Assembly: GCA_030614915.1 (NCBI GenBank)
Contig: JAUXAG010000012.1
Location: 1 to 64,000 of the forward strand
Length of the DNA: 64,000 nucleotides
Direction of reading: 5' to 3'
From: Actinomycetes bacterium
GTDB taxonomy: Bacteria > Planctomycetota > Phycisphaerae > JAACET01
Positions 51,193 through 60,064 of this stretch are shown here, piece after piece. The notes beneath the pieces are model-generated. The model searched no databases. It saw only the letters and a list, made by a program, of their open reading frames with translations, and was not told the origin of the DNA. Position numbers and translations under genes: made by a program. Position 1 is the first letter of the stretch. Every line of letters begins with the position of its first letter.

Positions 51193-52782
51193 ATGTCACG
51201 TACGTTTTCAAAAATAAACGCTTCAGCGGCAACTCTGACAAAGAATAGAACGGAAGATTCAGTTGTGCCCGCGTCGGGTATGTGTGTTACCTGCGTGGAT
51301 GGCTGCGTCGGTATGTGTGAGATCGGCAAATCGGCCTACAGAGGCCACGAAGTCATTTATCCGCAGCCTTTTGGAATGGTTACTACTGCCGCCGAAAAGA
51401 GTTATCCGGTTGATTATTCACACTTCAACATTATGGGCACTGCTGTGGGCGCACACGGCATTGAACCCGACAGCGACAAAGCCATTTTCCCCGCGGTAAA
51501 TCTAGAAGTCATTTTTGGGCAAAATAATGGGATAAAGTATCGTTATCCCTGGCATATTCCGGGAATTGGTTCCACAAACATCGCAAAGAATAATTGGGAA
51601 GGCCTGGCCATCGGTTCTGCCCTGGCTGGAACCGGCTTGACTATCGGCGAGAACGTTGTAGGAATGGACCCCGAGGTGATTATCAAGAACGGCCGAGTGG
51701 TTGATACCGTTGACCTTAAACGCCGTGTCAAACTCTATAAAGACTATCAACGTGACGGCTACGGTGCAATCATTGTACAGGCAAACGTCGAGGATACCAG
51801 GCTGGGCGTACAGGAATATGCAATCGAAAAGCTCGGAGTCGAGTGTGTGGAACTCAAGTGGGGCCAGGGTGCCAAGGATATCGGCGGAGAGGTGAAAATC
51901 CAGAACCTCAAAAAGGCTCAAATGTTATATAAGCGGGGGTATGTGGTGCTTCCGAATCCCACTGACCCGGATGTAATCAAAGCTTTTGAAAAAGGTGCAT
52001 TCAAGGAATTTGAGAGACATTCTCGAGTGGGAATGGTATCCGAAGAGTCATTTGCGAAAAGGGTAGAAGAGTTGCGAAAGGCCGGTGCCAAGTACATCTT
52101 TCTCAAAACAGGAGCCTATCGGCCGGCGGATTTGGCAAGGGCAATAGTATTTGCTTCTCGCTATAAAATCGACCTTCTGACCGTTGATGGTGCCGGCGGT
52201 GGTACGGGCATGAGTCCCTGGCGGATGATGAACGAGTGGGGCATACCTCCTGTCGAATTACATTCACTTCTATATCAATATGCCAAACGCCTTGCTGACA
52301 AAGGTGCGTATATTCCGACATTGGCTTTGGCCGGTGGATTCACCTTCGAAGATCAAATCTTCAAAGGTCTTGCACTTGGTTCTCCATTTGTAAAGTTGAT
52401 AGGAATGGCCAGAGGCCCCATTGCGGCAGCTATGGTAGGTAAAACGATAGGCCGCACGATGGAAGAGCAGCAGATACCAGTGTACATTGAGAGATTCGGA
52501 AATACTAAGGATGAAATTTTCGTAACCGCAAGCACACTGCGTAAGGAACTGGGTGATAAGGAATTCGAGAAACTTCCGACCGGCGCCTTGGGGCTTTACA
52601 CCTATTACGAACGTCTTGCCCAAGGCCTGCGCCAACTAATGGCAGGCAGCCGGAAGTTTGCTATAGAACATATTACAAGAGACGATATAGCAGCTTTGAC
52701 ACACCAGGCAGCAAACATTAGTGGGATTAAATATGTAATGGATGTGGATCAAGGAAAGGCTGAAAGAATTCTCAATAGCTAA
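51193..52782 (+). CDS. Stand-alone FMN-binding glutamate-synthase-like protein
   Basis: A 529-residue protein matching the FMN/alpha-barrel domain of glutamate synthase: KWGQGAKDIGGEVKIQNLKK-like start of the core, LLTVDGAGGGTGMSPWRMMN, and IPTLALAGGFTFEDQIFKGL. The N-terminal amidotransferase of GltB is absent, and the 3Fe-4S motif expected after the barrel is replaced by GMARGPIAAAMVGKTIGR without Cys. A new N-terminal motif, CVTCVDGCVGMC (Cys31, 34, 38, 42), could ligate a 4Fe-4S cluster. AAAGGAG is 9 nt before the ATG. Being last in the sigma-54 operon, it may be the catalytic end of the complex; the substrate is unknown. Confidence 0.85.
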   Translation: MSRTFSKINASAATLTKNRTEDSVVPASGMCVTCVDGCVGMCEIGKSAYRGHEVIYPQPFGMVTTAAEKSYPVDYSHFNIMGTAVGAHGIEPDSDKAIFPAVNLEVIFGQNNGIKYRYPWHIPGIGSTNIAKNNWEGLAIGSALAGTGLTIGENVVGMDPEVIIKNGRVVDTVDLKRRVKLYKDYQRDGYGAIIVQANVEDTRLGVQEYAIEKLGVECVELKWGQGAKDIGGEVKIQNLKKAQMLYKRGYVVLPNPTDPDVIKAFEKGAFKEFERHSRVGMVSEESFAKRVEELRKAGAKYIFLKTGAYRPADLARAIVFASRYKIDLLTVDGAGGGTGMSPWRMMNEWGIPPVELHSLLYQYAKRLADKGAYIPTLALAGGFTFEDQIFKGLALGSPFVKLIGMARGPIAAAMVGKTIGRTMEEQQIPVYIERFGNTKDEIFVTASTLRKELGDKEFEKLPTGALGLYTYYERLAQGLRQLMAGSRKFAIEHITRDDIAALTHQAANISGIKYVMDVDQGKAERILNS

Positions 52783-52916
52783 AATCAGATTGTAATTTGG
52801 TGGTGTGCTGGTCCAGCGATTCTTGCGCTTGTTTGGTTTCTGCTTAACTACTTGTTCGTAAATAGATTATCATCCTTGCCTTCGAAATCTGCTCGATGAT
52901 TGTCTCGGAGGCATAA
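52783..52916. other. Gap between redox operon and IS remnant
   Basis: AT-rich sequence without a recognisable gene or strong terminator. The similarity to transposase starts around 52917. Confidence 0.4.
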
Positions 52917-53661
52917 GATGCTGCCATTGTCGTGTTCGTCAGACATAGTCATCCCAAAAAGTTGGCCTAAGAACATCAAGTCCAGGGTACTGCACGTCAT
53001 CTCTTTGGCCCATTACGCCATTACCTACGCCCGAGGATGGGCAGCAAACAGGTGCTTATGCCATCAATTGTTGGTGCTAACCGCGTAACCTCTTGCAAAC
53101 AAAGCTATTAGCTGTATAATCTTGCGATGCAAGGTGTAAGCTGCCAAATTCTAAATGTAACCTCTTGCGGATCAGACGGTTACACTCGAGTCACCAACAG
53201 TTAGCGACAGAAGCACCGCGCGAGTGTCTGAACACTTGCTTTTGTTTTAGCCTCAGACAACTGGATCATATCGTCCAGACATATGCATCGTACCACAACC
53301 AATACCGACCACATCAGGGGCTAGGCAATAGACCGCTGGGGGTGCTCGAAGACCCATTGTGGCAGATGGGAGAGATGGATGTGGGACAGATTCGATGCCA
53401 GTACTGGCTCGGTGGGCTGCTTAAGCATTACTACCGTCAAGCCGCGTGATGCATCTCGCAAGAGTGCCAAACATCCGGGACGGGGCATAACAGATTCATG
53501 CGGGATGGATTGCTGTTGCTTTGGCTGTCTTTCAGCCATATCATGAGGAGCAGTCTTTGATGTGGTGTTGATCAAGCACAAGCACCGCTCAACCGCTTAG
53601 TTTCCCACAGACTCTCGGAGGGAACGACATTTTGGCCCGTCTCTCGGCGTGGCCCACGTCA
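52917..53661 (+). mobile_element. Internally deleted transposase element
   Basis: 52917-53050 encodes a transposase N-terminal part (SSDIVIPKSWPKNIKSRVLH, then ISLAHYAITYARGWAANR). 53219-53449 encodes the C-terminal part (ECLNTCFCFSLRQLDHIVQT, ASYHNQYRPHQGLGNRPLG, ending in KHYYRQAA), lacking the catalytic centre. Between them is a piece, CACCAACAGTTAGCGACAGA, resembling the element end at 32788/41826. The final 210 bp match 33701-33911. It is a dead element immediately upstream of the aldolase operon. Confidence 0.72.
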
Positions 53662-53697
53662 GGCAGAAGCACCGGAAGGCAAATTAGGAGATGGCAA

Positions 53698-54549
53698 ATG
53701 GCTGTTGAAAATATGAAGCGGATTCTTGTGGAGGCCCAGAAGGGACATTATGCCGTTGGTGCGTTTAACATAGTAGATTACAACTCGATGCGTGCCGTGG
53801 TAAGTGCTGCAGAAGAAACTTCGGCTCCAGTGATTGTGCAGACTTCTGTCAAGACAGTAAAGTTTTGGGGAGCTGAGGCTATAGTAGCTTGGTTAAACCA
53901 GATAGCTAAAGAAAGTCCTGTTTCGGTGGCATTACATTTAGACCACTGCAAGGAAGTCGATTTTTGCAGAAAATGCATTGATGCAGGGTGGTCTTCAGTA
54001 ATGATTGACGCATCTTCGCTGCCATTTGAAGAGAATCTTGCGGCTACCAAAAGAGTGGTTGAAATGGCTGAGGCCGTGGCTGTAAGTGTGGAAGCGGAAA
54101 TGGGTGAGATAGGCGGAGTCGAGGAAGATATCGTTGTGGCTGATGAAGATGCCCATCTGGCTGACCCGAAAAAGGTATTAGCATTCTGCCGGGAAGTGGA
54201 ATTGGCCTGTTTCGCTCCGGCTATCGGAACAGCTCATGGCGTATATAAAGGTGAGCCTAAACTTGATTTTGAAAGGCTTGAAACAATAGCAAAACAAACC
54301 GGTGTGCCGATAGCGTTGCATGGTGGTACGGGCTTGGCTGACGATGTTTTCAGAAAAGGCATCAGCCTGGGCTGTGCGAAGATAAACATATCCACACAGA
54401 TTAAATACGCATTTATCGACGGCTTTGTGGATTATCATAATGAGAATAAGGTATACGAGCCACTGAAGCCGTTGGGCGCACAGCTTGAAAGAATAAAAAA
54501 GGAAGTTAAAGAGAAGATAGAACTATTTGGCAGTGCCGGAAAGGCGTAA
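53698..54549 (+). CDS. Class II fructose/tagatose-bisphosphate aldolase family protein
   Basis: A 283-residue zinc aldolase: HLDHCKEV (Asp82, His83), VEAEMGEIGGVEED, GTAHGVYKGEPKLDF (second zinc His) and LHGGTGLADD (phosphate loop and third His). It cleaves a ketose bisphosphate to dihydroxyacetone phosphate and an aldehyde, or a related 2-keto sugar phosphate. The ATG at 53698 follows TTAGGAG by 7 nt; the longer frame begins in the IS remnant. First gene of the sugar-acid operon. Confidence 0.88.
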   Translation: MAVENMKRILVEAQKGHYAVGAFNIVDYNSMRAVVSAAEETSAPVIVQTSVKTVKFWGAEAIVAWLNQIAKESPVSVALHLDHCKEVDFCRKCIDAGWSSVMIDASSLPFEENLAATKRVVEMAEAVAVSVEAEMGEIGGVEEDIVVADEDAHLADPKKVLAFCREVELACFAPAIGTAHGVYKGEPKLDFERLETIAKQTGVPIALHGGTGLADDVFRKGISLGCAKINISTQIKYAFIDGFVDYHNENKVYEPLKPLGAQLERIKKEVKEKIELFGSAGKA

Positions 54550-54560
54550 AGAGGATTGAT

Positions 54561-55286
54561 ATGACTGAATTAAAAGCATTGATATTTGATTGTGATGGAG
54601 TTTTAGTTGATACCGAGCGAGATGGTCACAGGGTTGCATTCAATCAGGCCTTTGCCCAAAAAGGGTATTGTTTTCAGTGGGACGTAGGGCTTTATGGCGA
54701 ACTACTGAAAATTGCCGGTGGCAAAGAGCGTATGCGAGCTTACTTTGATAAAAACGGCTGGCCGACCGACACATCGGACAAAGATGAGTTTATCAAAGAA
54801 TTACACCGGCTAAAAACAGATTTTTACATGCAGATAATCGAGGAGGGGCAGTTGCCCCTGCGCACTGGCATTACGCGCCTTGTGGACCAGGCCATTGCTG
54901 GCGGTATCATTTTGGCTGTTTGCTCCACCTCAAACCAAAGAGCCGTGAACCTTGTGGTAGAAAAGCTGTTGGGGCTTGAGAGGAAAGGAAAGTTTGACGC
55001 TATTTTGGCCGGCGATATTGTTTCGAAGAAGAAGCCTGATCCTGCGATATATAACCTTGCTAAGGAACGTTTAAACCTTGATCCTGCCGGCTGTGTCGTT
55101 GTGGAAGACAGTCAAAACGGACTACTGGCAGCAAAAGGGGCAGGCATGAACTGCATAATTACTACCAGCAGCTATACGGCCAATGAGGACTTTAGCAAAG
55201 CCGATCTTGTGGTTGATGAGCTCGGCGATCCGCCAGATGTTAAAATCAATTTGGAAAACTTAAAGCAAATAGTCGCAAACAAATAA
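54561..55286 (+). CDS. HAD superfamily phosphatase/phosphoglucomutase-like protein
   Basis: A 241-residue CbbY/beta-phosphoglucomutase-type HAD: motif I DCDGVLVDTE (Asp nucleophile and second Asp), motif II CSTSNQ, motif III Lys in SKKKPDP, motif IV VVVEDSQNGLLAAKGAG. It probably dephosphorylates or isomerises a sugar phosphate of the pathway. It lies 11 bp after the aldolase gene. Confidence 0.88.
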   Translation: MTELKALIFDCDGVLVDTERDGHRVAFNQAFAQKGYCFQWDVGLYGELLKIAGGKERMRAYFDKNGWPTDTSDKDEFIKELHRLKTDFYMQIIEEGQLPLRTGITRLVDQAIAGGIILAVCSTSNQRAVNLVVEKLLGLERKGKFDAILAGDIVSKKKPDPAIYNLAKERLNLDPAGCVVVEDSQNGLLAAKGAGMNCIITTSSYTANEDFSKADLVVDELGDPPDVKINLENLKQIVANK

Positions 55287-55349
55287 TTAATGCGAAAGTT
55301 AACAATTAGCTCCTTGCACTTTATTTCAACAATTTAAGGAAGGAAAGAT

Positions 55350-56249
55350 ATGAGTCACAAAGAAAAACTATCGGGAGTATTTCCGCCATTTATGACACCG
55401 TTTGGAGAAGAGGGGGAAGTATCGTACAGTAAATTGGCTGAAAACATTGAGAAATACAACGAGACGGACTTGCGAGGCTATATGCCGCTGGGAAGCAATG
55501 GCGAGTTCATGAGCCTTACTGAAGAAGAGTCTTTGAAGATAATTGATGTGTTCAAGGAAAAAAAGGCTGCTGATAAAACTATTATAGCTGGTGCCGGCAG
55601 GGAATCTGCTAATGCAACATTGGATTTTATAAACAAAATAGCAGATAAGGATGTAGATTACGCGACTTTGTTGCCGCCGCACTATTTTGTCGGTGCGATG
55701 ACGGATGATGTGTTGATTAAGTTTTACACAGCAGTTGCAGACAAATCGCCTATTCCTATTATGATTTATAATGCACCAAAGTTTGCATCCGGTCTTTTGA
55801 TATCTGCAAATGTTATTTCTGCCTTGGCGGCGCATCCTAATATCGCGGGCATGAAAGATACGTCCAAGGAAGATATTTCAATGTATGTTGAGGCCGTTCC
55901 TGATGGAGCAGATTTTTGTGTTCTTGCCGGCACCATCAGCAAATTCTATAAATCACTTCTGGCAGGTGCTGTTGGAGGAGTTTTGTCAATGGCTAATTAT
56001 TTGCCCGATATGTGTTGCCAACTGTATGAGATTTATTTGTCCGGCGACACGGAAAAAGGACAGAAAGAAGATGAATATGTTCGTTCGCTAAGCGCCCAGG
56101 CGGCGGGGAAATACGGTGTGGCGGGAGTAAAAGCTGCGATGGATTTACTTGGATATTTTGGCGGAGACCCGAGAATCCCATTGTCTCCTATAGATGCTCA
56201 GAGCAAGGCTGAGTTGAAGGCCGTCCTCGAAAAGGAGGGTTTGTTATGA
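55350..56249 (+). CDS. Dihydrodipicolinate synthase/N-acetylneuraminate lyase family aldolase
   Basis: A 299-residue class I aldolase: GSNGEFMSLTEEE (pyruvate-binding region), MIYNAP with the catalytic Tyr, and GMKDTS with the Schiff-base Lys. In a sugar operon with a PfkB kinase and a 2-hydroxyacid dehydrogenase it is more likely a 2-keto-3-deoxy sugar-acid aldolase than DapA. The stop overlaps the next ATG (ATGA), and the following gene's AGGAGG lies within its last codons. Confidence 0.85.
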   Translation: MSHKEKLSGVFPPFMTPFGEEGEVSYSKLAENIEKYNETDLRGYMPLGSNGEFMSLTEEESLKIIDVFKEKKAADKTIIAGAGRESANATLDFINKIADKDVDYATLLPPHYFVGAMTDDVLIKFYTAVADKSPIPIMIYNAPKFASGLLISANVISALAAHPNIAGMKDTSKEDISMYVEAVPDGADFCVLAGTISKFYKSLLAGAVGGVLSMANYLPDMCCQLYEIYLSGDTEKGQKEDEYVRSLSAQAAGKYGVAGVKAAMDLLGYFGGDPRIPLSPIDAQSKAELKAVLEKEGLL

Positions 56250-57202
56250 AAACAGTGCTCTTGCCACAAAAGATTTGCGATGAAGGACTGGACGTATTGA
56301 AGGGAAAGGTCGAAGTCATTATCGCCCCCGACCCATCGCAGGAAACGCTGCTTAAAATGTGTGTTGATGCAGACGCAATTGTGTTAAGAACAACATCCAA
56401 AGTTACCGCTGAAGTGATCGATACCGCCAAAAACCTTAAAATCGTTTCGAGAACAGGGGCCGGCGTGGATAATGTGAACGTAGAAGCTGCTACGAAAAGA
56501 GGTATACTGGTTTGCAATCTTGTTGGCGTCAATAGTTTATCGGTTTGTGAACATGCAATTTCGCTGATGATGGTGCTGGCCAAACAACTTCCATTTATGG
56601 ACAAATCTGTGCGAGAGGGATTCTGGAAAGCAAGAAACGCCAATGTAACCGTGGAACTGGAAGGCAAAACACTTGGCATTATGGCCCTTGGAAACATCGG
56701 AGCCAGGGTTGCTAAAAAATGCCATGACGGATTGGGAATGAAAATCTTAGCCTATGACCCTTATGCCAGGGATTTTTTCAAGGATTATGATTACGAATTT
56801 GTTGATAACCTGGAAGATCTGTTTAAGCGGTCTGATTTTATTTCAGTTCATTGTCCGAATCTGCCTGAGACAAAGGGTATGATTACAAGAGAATTGTTGT
56901 TTTCGATGAAGTCGGACGCCTACTTTATAAATACCGCCAGAGGTGTAGTTGTTGACGAACAGGCTTTAATTGAGTTGCTCCGGGATAAACGGATAGCCGG
57001 TGCCGGCCTTGATGTATTTACCGCCGAACCGCCGGATAACGAACTGCTGAAAATGGACAATGTGACACTTTCGCCCCATGTTGCCGCACTGACCAGGGAA
57101 GCTACCATAAGAATGGCAACAGAAGCATGTCAGGCTGTCATAGATTTCTTCGATGAAAAACTGCCGAAAAGCATTTATAACAAGAAAGAGTTGAATTTGT
57201 AA
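56246..57202 (+). CDS. D-isomer-specific 2-hydroxyacid dehydrogenase
   Basis: A 318-residue phosphoglycerate-dehydrogenase-type enzyme: SRTGAGVDNVNVEAATKRGI, GIMALGNIGARVAKK (NAD site), the catalytic Arg (FINTARG), Glu and SPHVAAL with the catalytic His. It lacks the ACT/regulatory domain of some SerA proteins. It may reduce a 2-keto acid released by the neighbouring aldolase or oxidise a sugar acid. Confidence 0.87.
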   Translation: MKTVLLPQKICDEGLDVLKGKVEVIIAPDPSQETLLKMCVDADAIVLRTTSKVTAEVIDTAKNLKIVSRTGAGVDNVNVEAATKRGILVCNLVGVNSLSVCEHAISLMMVLAKQLPFMDKSVREGFWKARNANVTVELEGKTLGIMALGNIGARVAKKCHDGLGMKILAYDPYARDFFKDYDYEFVDNLEDLFKRSDFISVHCPNLPETKGMITRELLFSMKSDAYFINTARGVVVDEQALIELLRDKRIAGAGLDVFTAEPPDNELLKMDNVTLSPHVAALTREATIRMATEACQAVIDFFDEKLPKSIYNKKELNL

Positions 57203-57223
57203 ACAACAGAAAACGGGACAATT

Positions 57224-58276
57224 ATGGAAAAGAAATATGACATATTAAGCTTTGGTGAAGCGATGATAAGGTTTACTGCTCCAGGCAATGCGAGATTGGA
57301 GCAGGCAAGCTGTCTGGAAATGGCTGTCAGCGCCGCGGAGCTAAATGTGGCTGTTAATACATCTCGGCTTGGCTTGAAGACCGCCTGGGTTTCCAAATTG
57401 GTCAATATCTGGTCAGGACAGTATATTATCAATAAAGGCAGGGAGCATGGCGTTGATATGAGCAATGTCAAACTTGTTGCTTTTGACGGCAGGGGATGGG
57501 TCAGGAACGGTTTGTGTTTTATTGAGGTAGGCGTTGGTCCCAGAGCTAACAGGCAGATATACGACAGGGGACATTCTGCGATTAGCGGTATTTCGCCTGG
57601 AGAAATAGATTGGAAAACCCTATTGCCGCAAACCAAATGGTTCCATACAACTGGAATTACAACAGCTCTGTCAGATAATTGTATAAGCGAAGTTATTACT
57701 TCATTAAAGACCGCCAAAGAGCTTGGGATTAAAACGAGTTTTGATTTGAATTTCCGTTCAACTCTCTGGAAAGCCGAAAAAGCTCAAGAGGTTATGAAAA
57801 AGGTTGCTCCGTGTGTCGATGTTATGATAGGAAATGAAGAGGACTTCGAGAAGATGCTGGGCGTTTCCTCTGACAGCACTACTGGAAAATATTCTAAAAT
57901 TGACCCAAACAATTACAAAAAGGTGGCGGAAAAAGTCGTAGAGTTATATCCGAATATAGAGGTTGTTGGTACAACCCTGCGTGATGCCAGGACAGGTTTA
58001 TTAAATGACTGGCAGACTGTAATACTCTATAAGGGAGACTTTTTTGTCTCCAGAAAATACGAAAACCTTGAGATTATCGACAGAACAGGTGGAGGGGATA
58101 GCTTTGCCTCAGCTTTGATTTACAGCATACTTAAAGATAAAAGCCCAAGGGATGCTATAGAATTTTCAGCGGCTTATTCAGCTTTATGTCACGGATTCCG
58201 AGGAGACTGGAACTGGGCAACAAAACAAGAGGCTGAAAGGGTCATGAAGGGAGGCAATGCCAGAGTTATACGATAA
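57224..58276 (+). CDS. PfkB family sugar kinase (2-keto-3-deoxygluconate kinase-like)
   Basis: A 350-residue ribokinase-family enzyme with LSFGEAMIRFTAPGNARLEQ at the N-terminus, typical of KDG kinases, and DRTGGGDSFASALIYSIL with the anion hole and catalytic Asp. It would phosphorylate 2-keto-3-deoxy-gluconate or a related acid, feeding an Entner-Doudoroff-like cleavage. It lies 21 bp after the dehydrogenase gene. Confidence 0.87.
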   Translation: MEKKYDILSFGEAMIRFTAPGNARLEQASCLEMAVSAAELNVAVNTSRLGLKTAWVSKLVNIWSGQYIINKGREHGVDMSNVKLVAFDGRGWVRNGLCFIEVGVGPRANRQIYDRGHSAISGISPGEIDWKTLLPQTKWFHTTGITTALSDNCISEVITSLKTAKELGIKTSFDLNFRSTLWKAEKAQEVMKKVAPCVDVMIGNEEDFEKMLGVSSDSTTGKYSKIDPNNYKKVAEKVVELYPNIEVVGTTLRDARTGLLNDWQTVILYKGDFFVSRKYENLEIIDRTGGGDSFASALIYSILKDKSPRDAIEFSAAYSALCHGFRGDWNWATKQEAERVMKGGNARVIR

Positions 58277-58383
58277 CAATCTAAATCTGCTGCTTTAACA
58301 TCCGCAAAAACTGCTCGTTGATAGGAGCCGCTAAACTTGCGGCTAAGTATACGAATTAAGAATTATTAAACTAAGGGATGAAA

Positions 58384-59046
58384 ATGTCTCGGATAATTGA
58401 TTTAAGTCTGCCGATATATCACATGGCTCCGACAATGGGGCCTGACCCCAAGTGTGCCGTGATTGCATACCACACAATTGATTCAATAAAGTATAATCTT
58501 TCACAGTTAATTATCAGTAGCCATCAAGGTACACACCTCGATGCTCCCTATCACTTCTTCAATAATGGCAGAACGTTGGACAAGCTGGACTTATCAAAAT
58601 GTGTGGGGCCCGCTGAAGTCTTTGACCTGTCATATGCTGCATTAAAGTACAATATACTTCCGAAAGACTTAAAACCTTTTGAATCGCGAATAAAATCAGG
58701 TTCAAGAATCCTGTTGCGAACAAACTGGTACAAAAAGTTTCCGAAAAAAGAATATTTTTCGGAAGGGCCGAGAATCACTCCACAATTGGCAGCGTGGTTG
58801 GCTGAGAAAAAAATTGCATTGCTGGGTATCGAAACACCGGGGCCTCATCCTACTGAATGGGAGAAAGTGCATAAAAGCCTGCTGAAGGAGGAAGTGGTGA
58901 TCGTTGAAGGTTTGGCTAATTTGAATAAAATAAAGGAAGACACGATTTTTCTGATTGCGCTTCCATTGAAGATAAAAAGCCGCGATGGTTCGCCCATAAG
59001 AGCTATTGCAATTGAAAACTTCCATGAGACCTGCGTAAATAGATAA
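58384..59046 (+). CDS. Cyclase family (kynurenine formamidase-like) metal hydrolase
   Basis: A 220-residue protein with the family motif SSHQGTHLDAPYHF (HxGTHxDxPxH), which binds the active-site metal. Members hydrolyse formamides, lactones and related bonds; in a sugar-acid operon a lactonase-like or isomerase role is possible. AAGGG lies 6 nt before the ATG at 58384, so this is preferred to the ATG at 58378. Confidence 0.83.
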   Translation: MSRIIDLSLPIYHMAPTMGPDPKCAVIAYHTIDSIKYNLSQLIISSHQGTHLDAPYHFFNNGRTLDKLDLSKCVGPAEVFDLSYAALKYNILPKDLKPFESRIKSGSRILLRTNWYKKFPKKEYFSEGPRITPQLAAWLAEKKIALLGIETPGPHPTEWEKVHKSLLKEEVVIVEGLANLNKIKEDTIFLIALPLKIKSRDGSPIRAIAIENFHETCVNR

Positions 59047-59073
59047 CAATGTTACCTTAAAGGAGTATATCTT

Positions 59074-60045
59074 ATATTAATTAGAGAAGATGTTCAAGGT
59101 TTTCCTGTTGTTGGTCTGGCTAACAGCAATCTCGAAATTCGAACGATTCCGGAGCTGGGAGCTAAGATATGTAGTCTCATAAACTGTCGAACCGGCCGGG
59201 AGTGGATGTGGATACCTCCGGGAGGACCAAAGTATTTCCGTAATAAAACTGGCAACTGTTTTCCTGACGGCACATTAGTTGGAGCTGACGAATGTATTCC
59301 GACACTTGCCGAATGTCAGTGGCGGGATTTGAAGTTACCCGATCATGGCGAGGTTTGGACCGAGGCTTGGGTACTGGATGAGGAAGATTTAGAAAACAAA
59401 AAGGTTACAGTCTCTATTGATATGCCAATCTCCCCTTTGAAGTTCAAGCGTACCTTGTCCCTTGAAGTCGAACGAGTCAAGTTCGACTACACTTTGACTA
59501 GCAAGAGTGATGAACCGTTAGAATATATCTGGGCACTGCACCCGATGATGGCGATTGAGGACGGGGATCGGCTCATCCTGCCTGAGGAATGCGAGACCAT
59601 GCGATTGGACGCAACTGTGATCAACTGCGGATTGGGAGATCGAGGCACAGTAATCAAATGGCCGGCGCCTACTGAAGGAATTCATCTGGATAAACTCGGT
59701 TTTAATTGTGAGAACGGCGCTGTGAAATTCTTCACCGACCCTTTGACTCTTGGCCGTGCCGCCATTCACAATCAACATACAGGCGAATACATCACATTCG
59801 CATGCGATACCAGGGAATTAAACACTTTTGGAGTCTGGATCAATCGCGGTGGTTGGGGGGGATATCATCATGTTGCCATCGAGCCGTCGAATGGCGCGCC
59901 TGATCCGCTCGATCTTGCGGTAAAAGAATGGAAACGTTGTTCAGTGTTGGGCCCGGGAGAATCCTGCAGTTGGAGCCTTAGCATTTATGTTGGTATTGAT
60001 AAAGAATTGGAAGGCGATGAATTTTTAAAGAAATTCCAACATTAA
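59074..60045 (+). CDS. Aldose-1-epimerase-like protein with a non-standard start codon
   Basis: The frame is open and protein-like from 59074 (LIREDVQGFPVVGLANSNLE then IRTIPELGAKICSLI) to 60045, well before the first Met at 59206. It is a galactose-mutarotase-like beta-sandwich: EYIWALHPMMAIEDGDRL holds the His, with the final acidic part near the C-terminus. AAAGGAG at 59059-59065 is correctly placed for a start at 59074, but that codon is ATA, and no in-frame ATG, GTG or TTG occurs between them and 59206. Either ATA (or ATT at 59080) is used, or a mutation (ATG to ATA) has weakened the gene. It would interconvert anomers of the sugar entering the pathway. Confidence 0.72.
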   Translation: MLIREDVQGFPVVGLANSNLEIRTIPELGAKICSLINCRTGREWMWIPPGGPKYFRNKTGNCFPDGTLVGADECIPTLAECQWRDLKLPDHGEVWTEAWVLDEEDLENKKVTVSIDMPISPLKFKRTLSLEVERVKFDYTLTSKSDEPLEYIWALHPMMAIEDGDRLILPEECETMRLDATVINCGLGDRGTVIKWPAPTEGIHLDKLGFNCENGAVKFFTDPLTLGRAAIHNQHTGEYITFACDTRELNTFGVWINRGGWGGYHHVAIEPSNGAPDPLDLAVKEWKRCSVLGPGESCSWSLSIYVGIDKELEGDEFLKKFQH

Positions 60046-60064
60046 ATCAAAAGGAGATAAACTC

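Noticed and set aside
46338..52782. Reading the redox operon as a HydABC [FeFe]-hydrogenase
   Set aside because: No H-cluster motifs (such as TSCCP) are present in any of the proteins; the HoxU-like protein ends after its ferredoxin domains.
51193..52782. Calling the last redox gene an ordinary glutamate synthase large subunit
   Set aside because: It lacks the glutaminase domain and the 3Fe-4S cysteines and is about one third of GltB length.
55350..56249. Naming the DHDPS-family gene dapA
   Set aside because: Family motifs are present, but the operon is sugar-catabolic, so lysine biosynthesis is unlikely.
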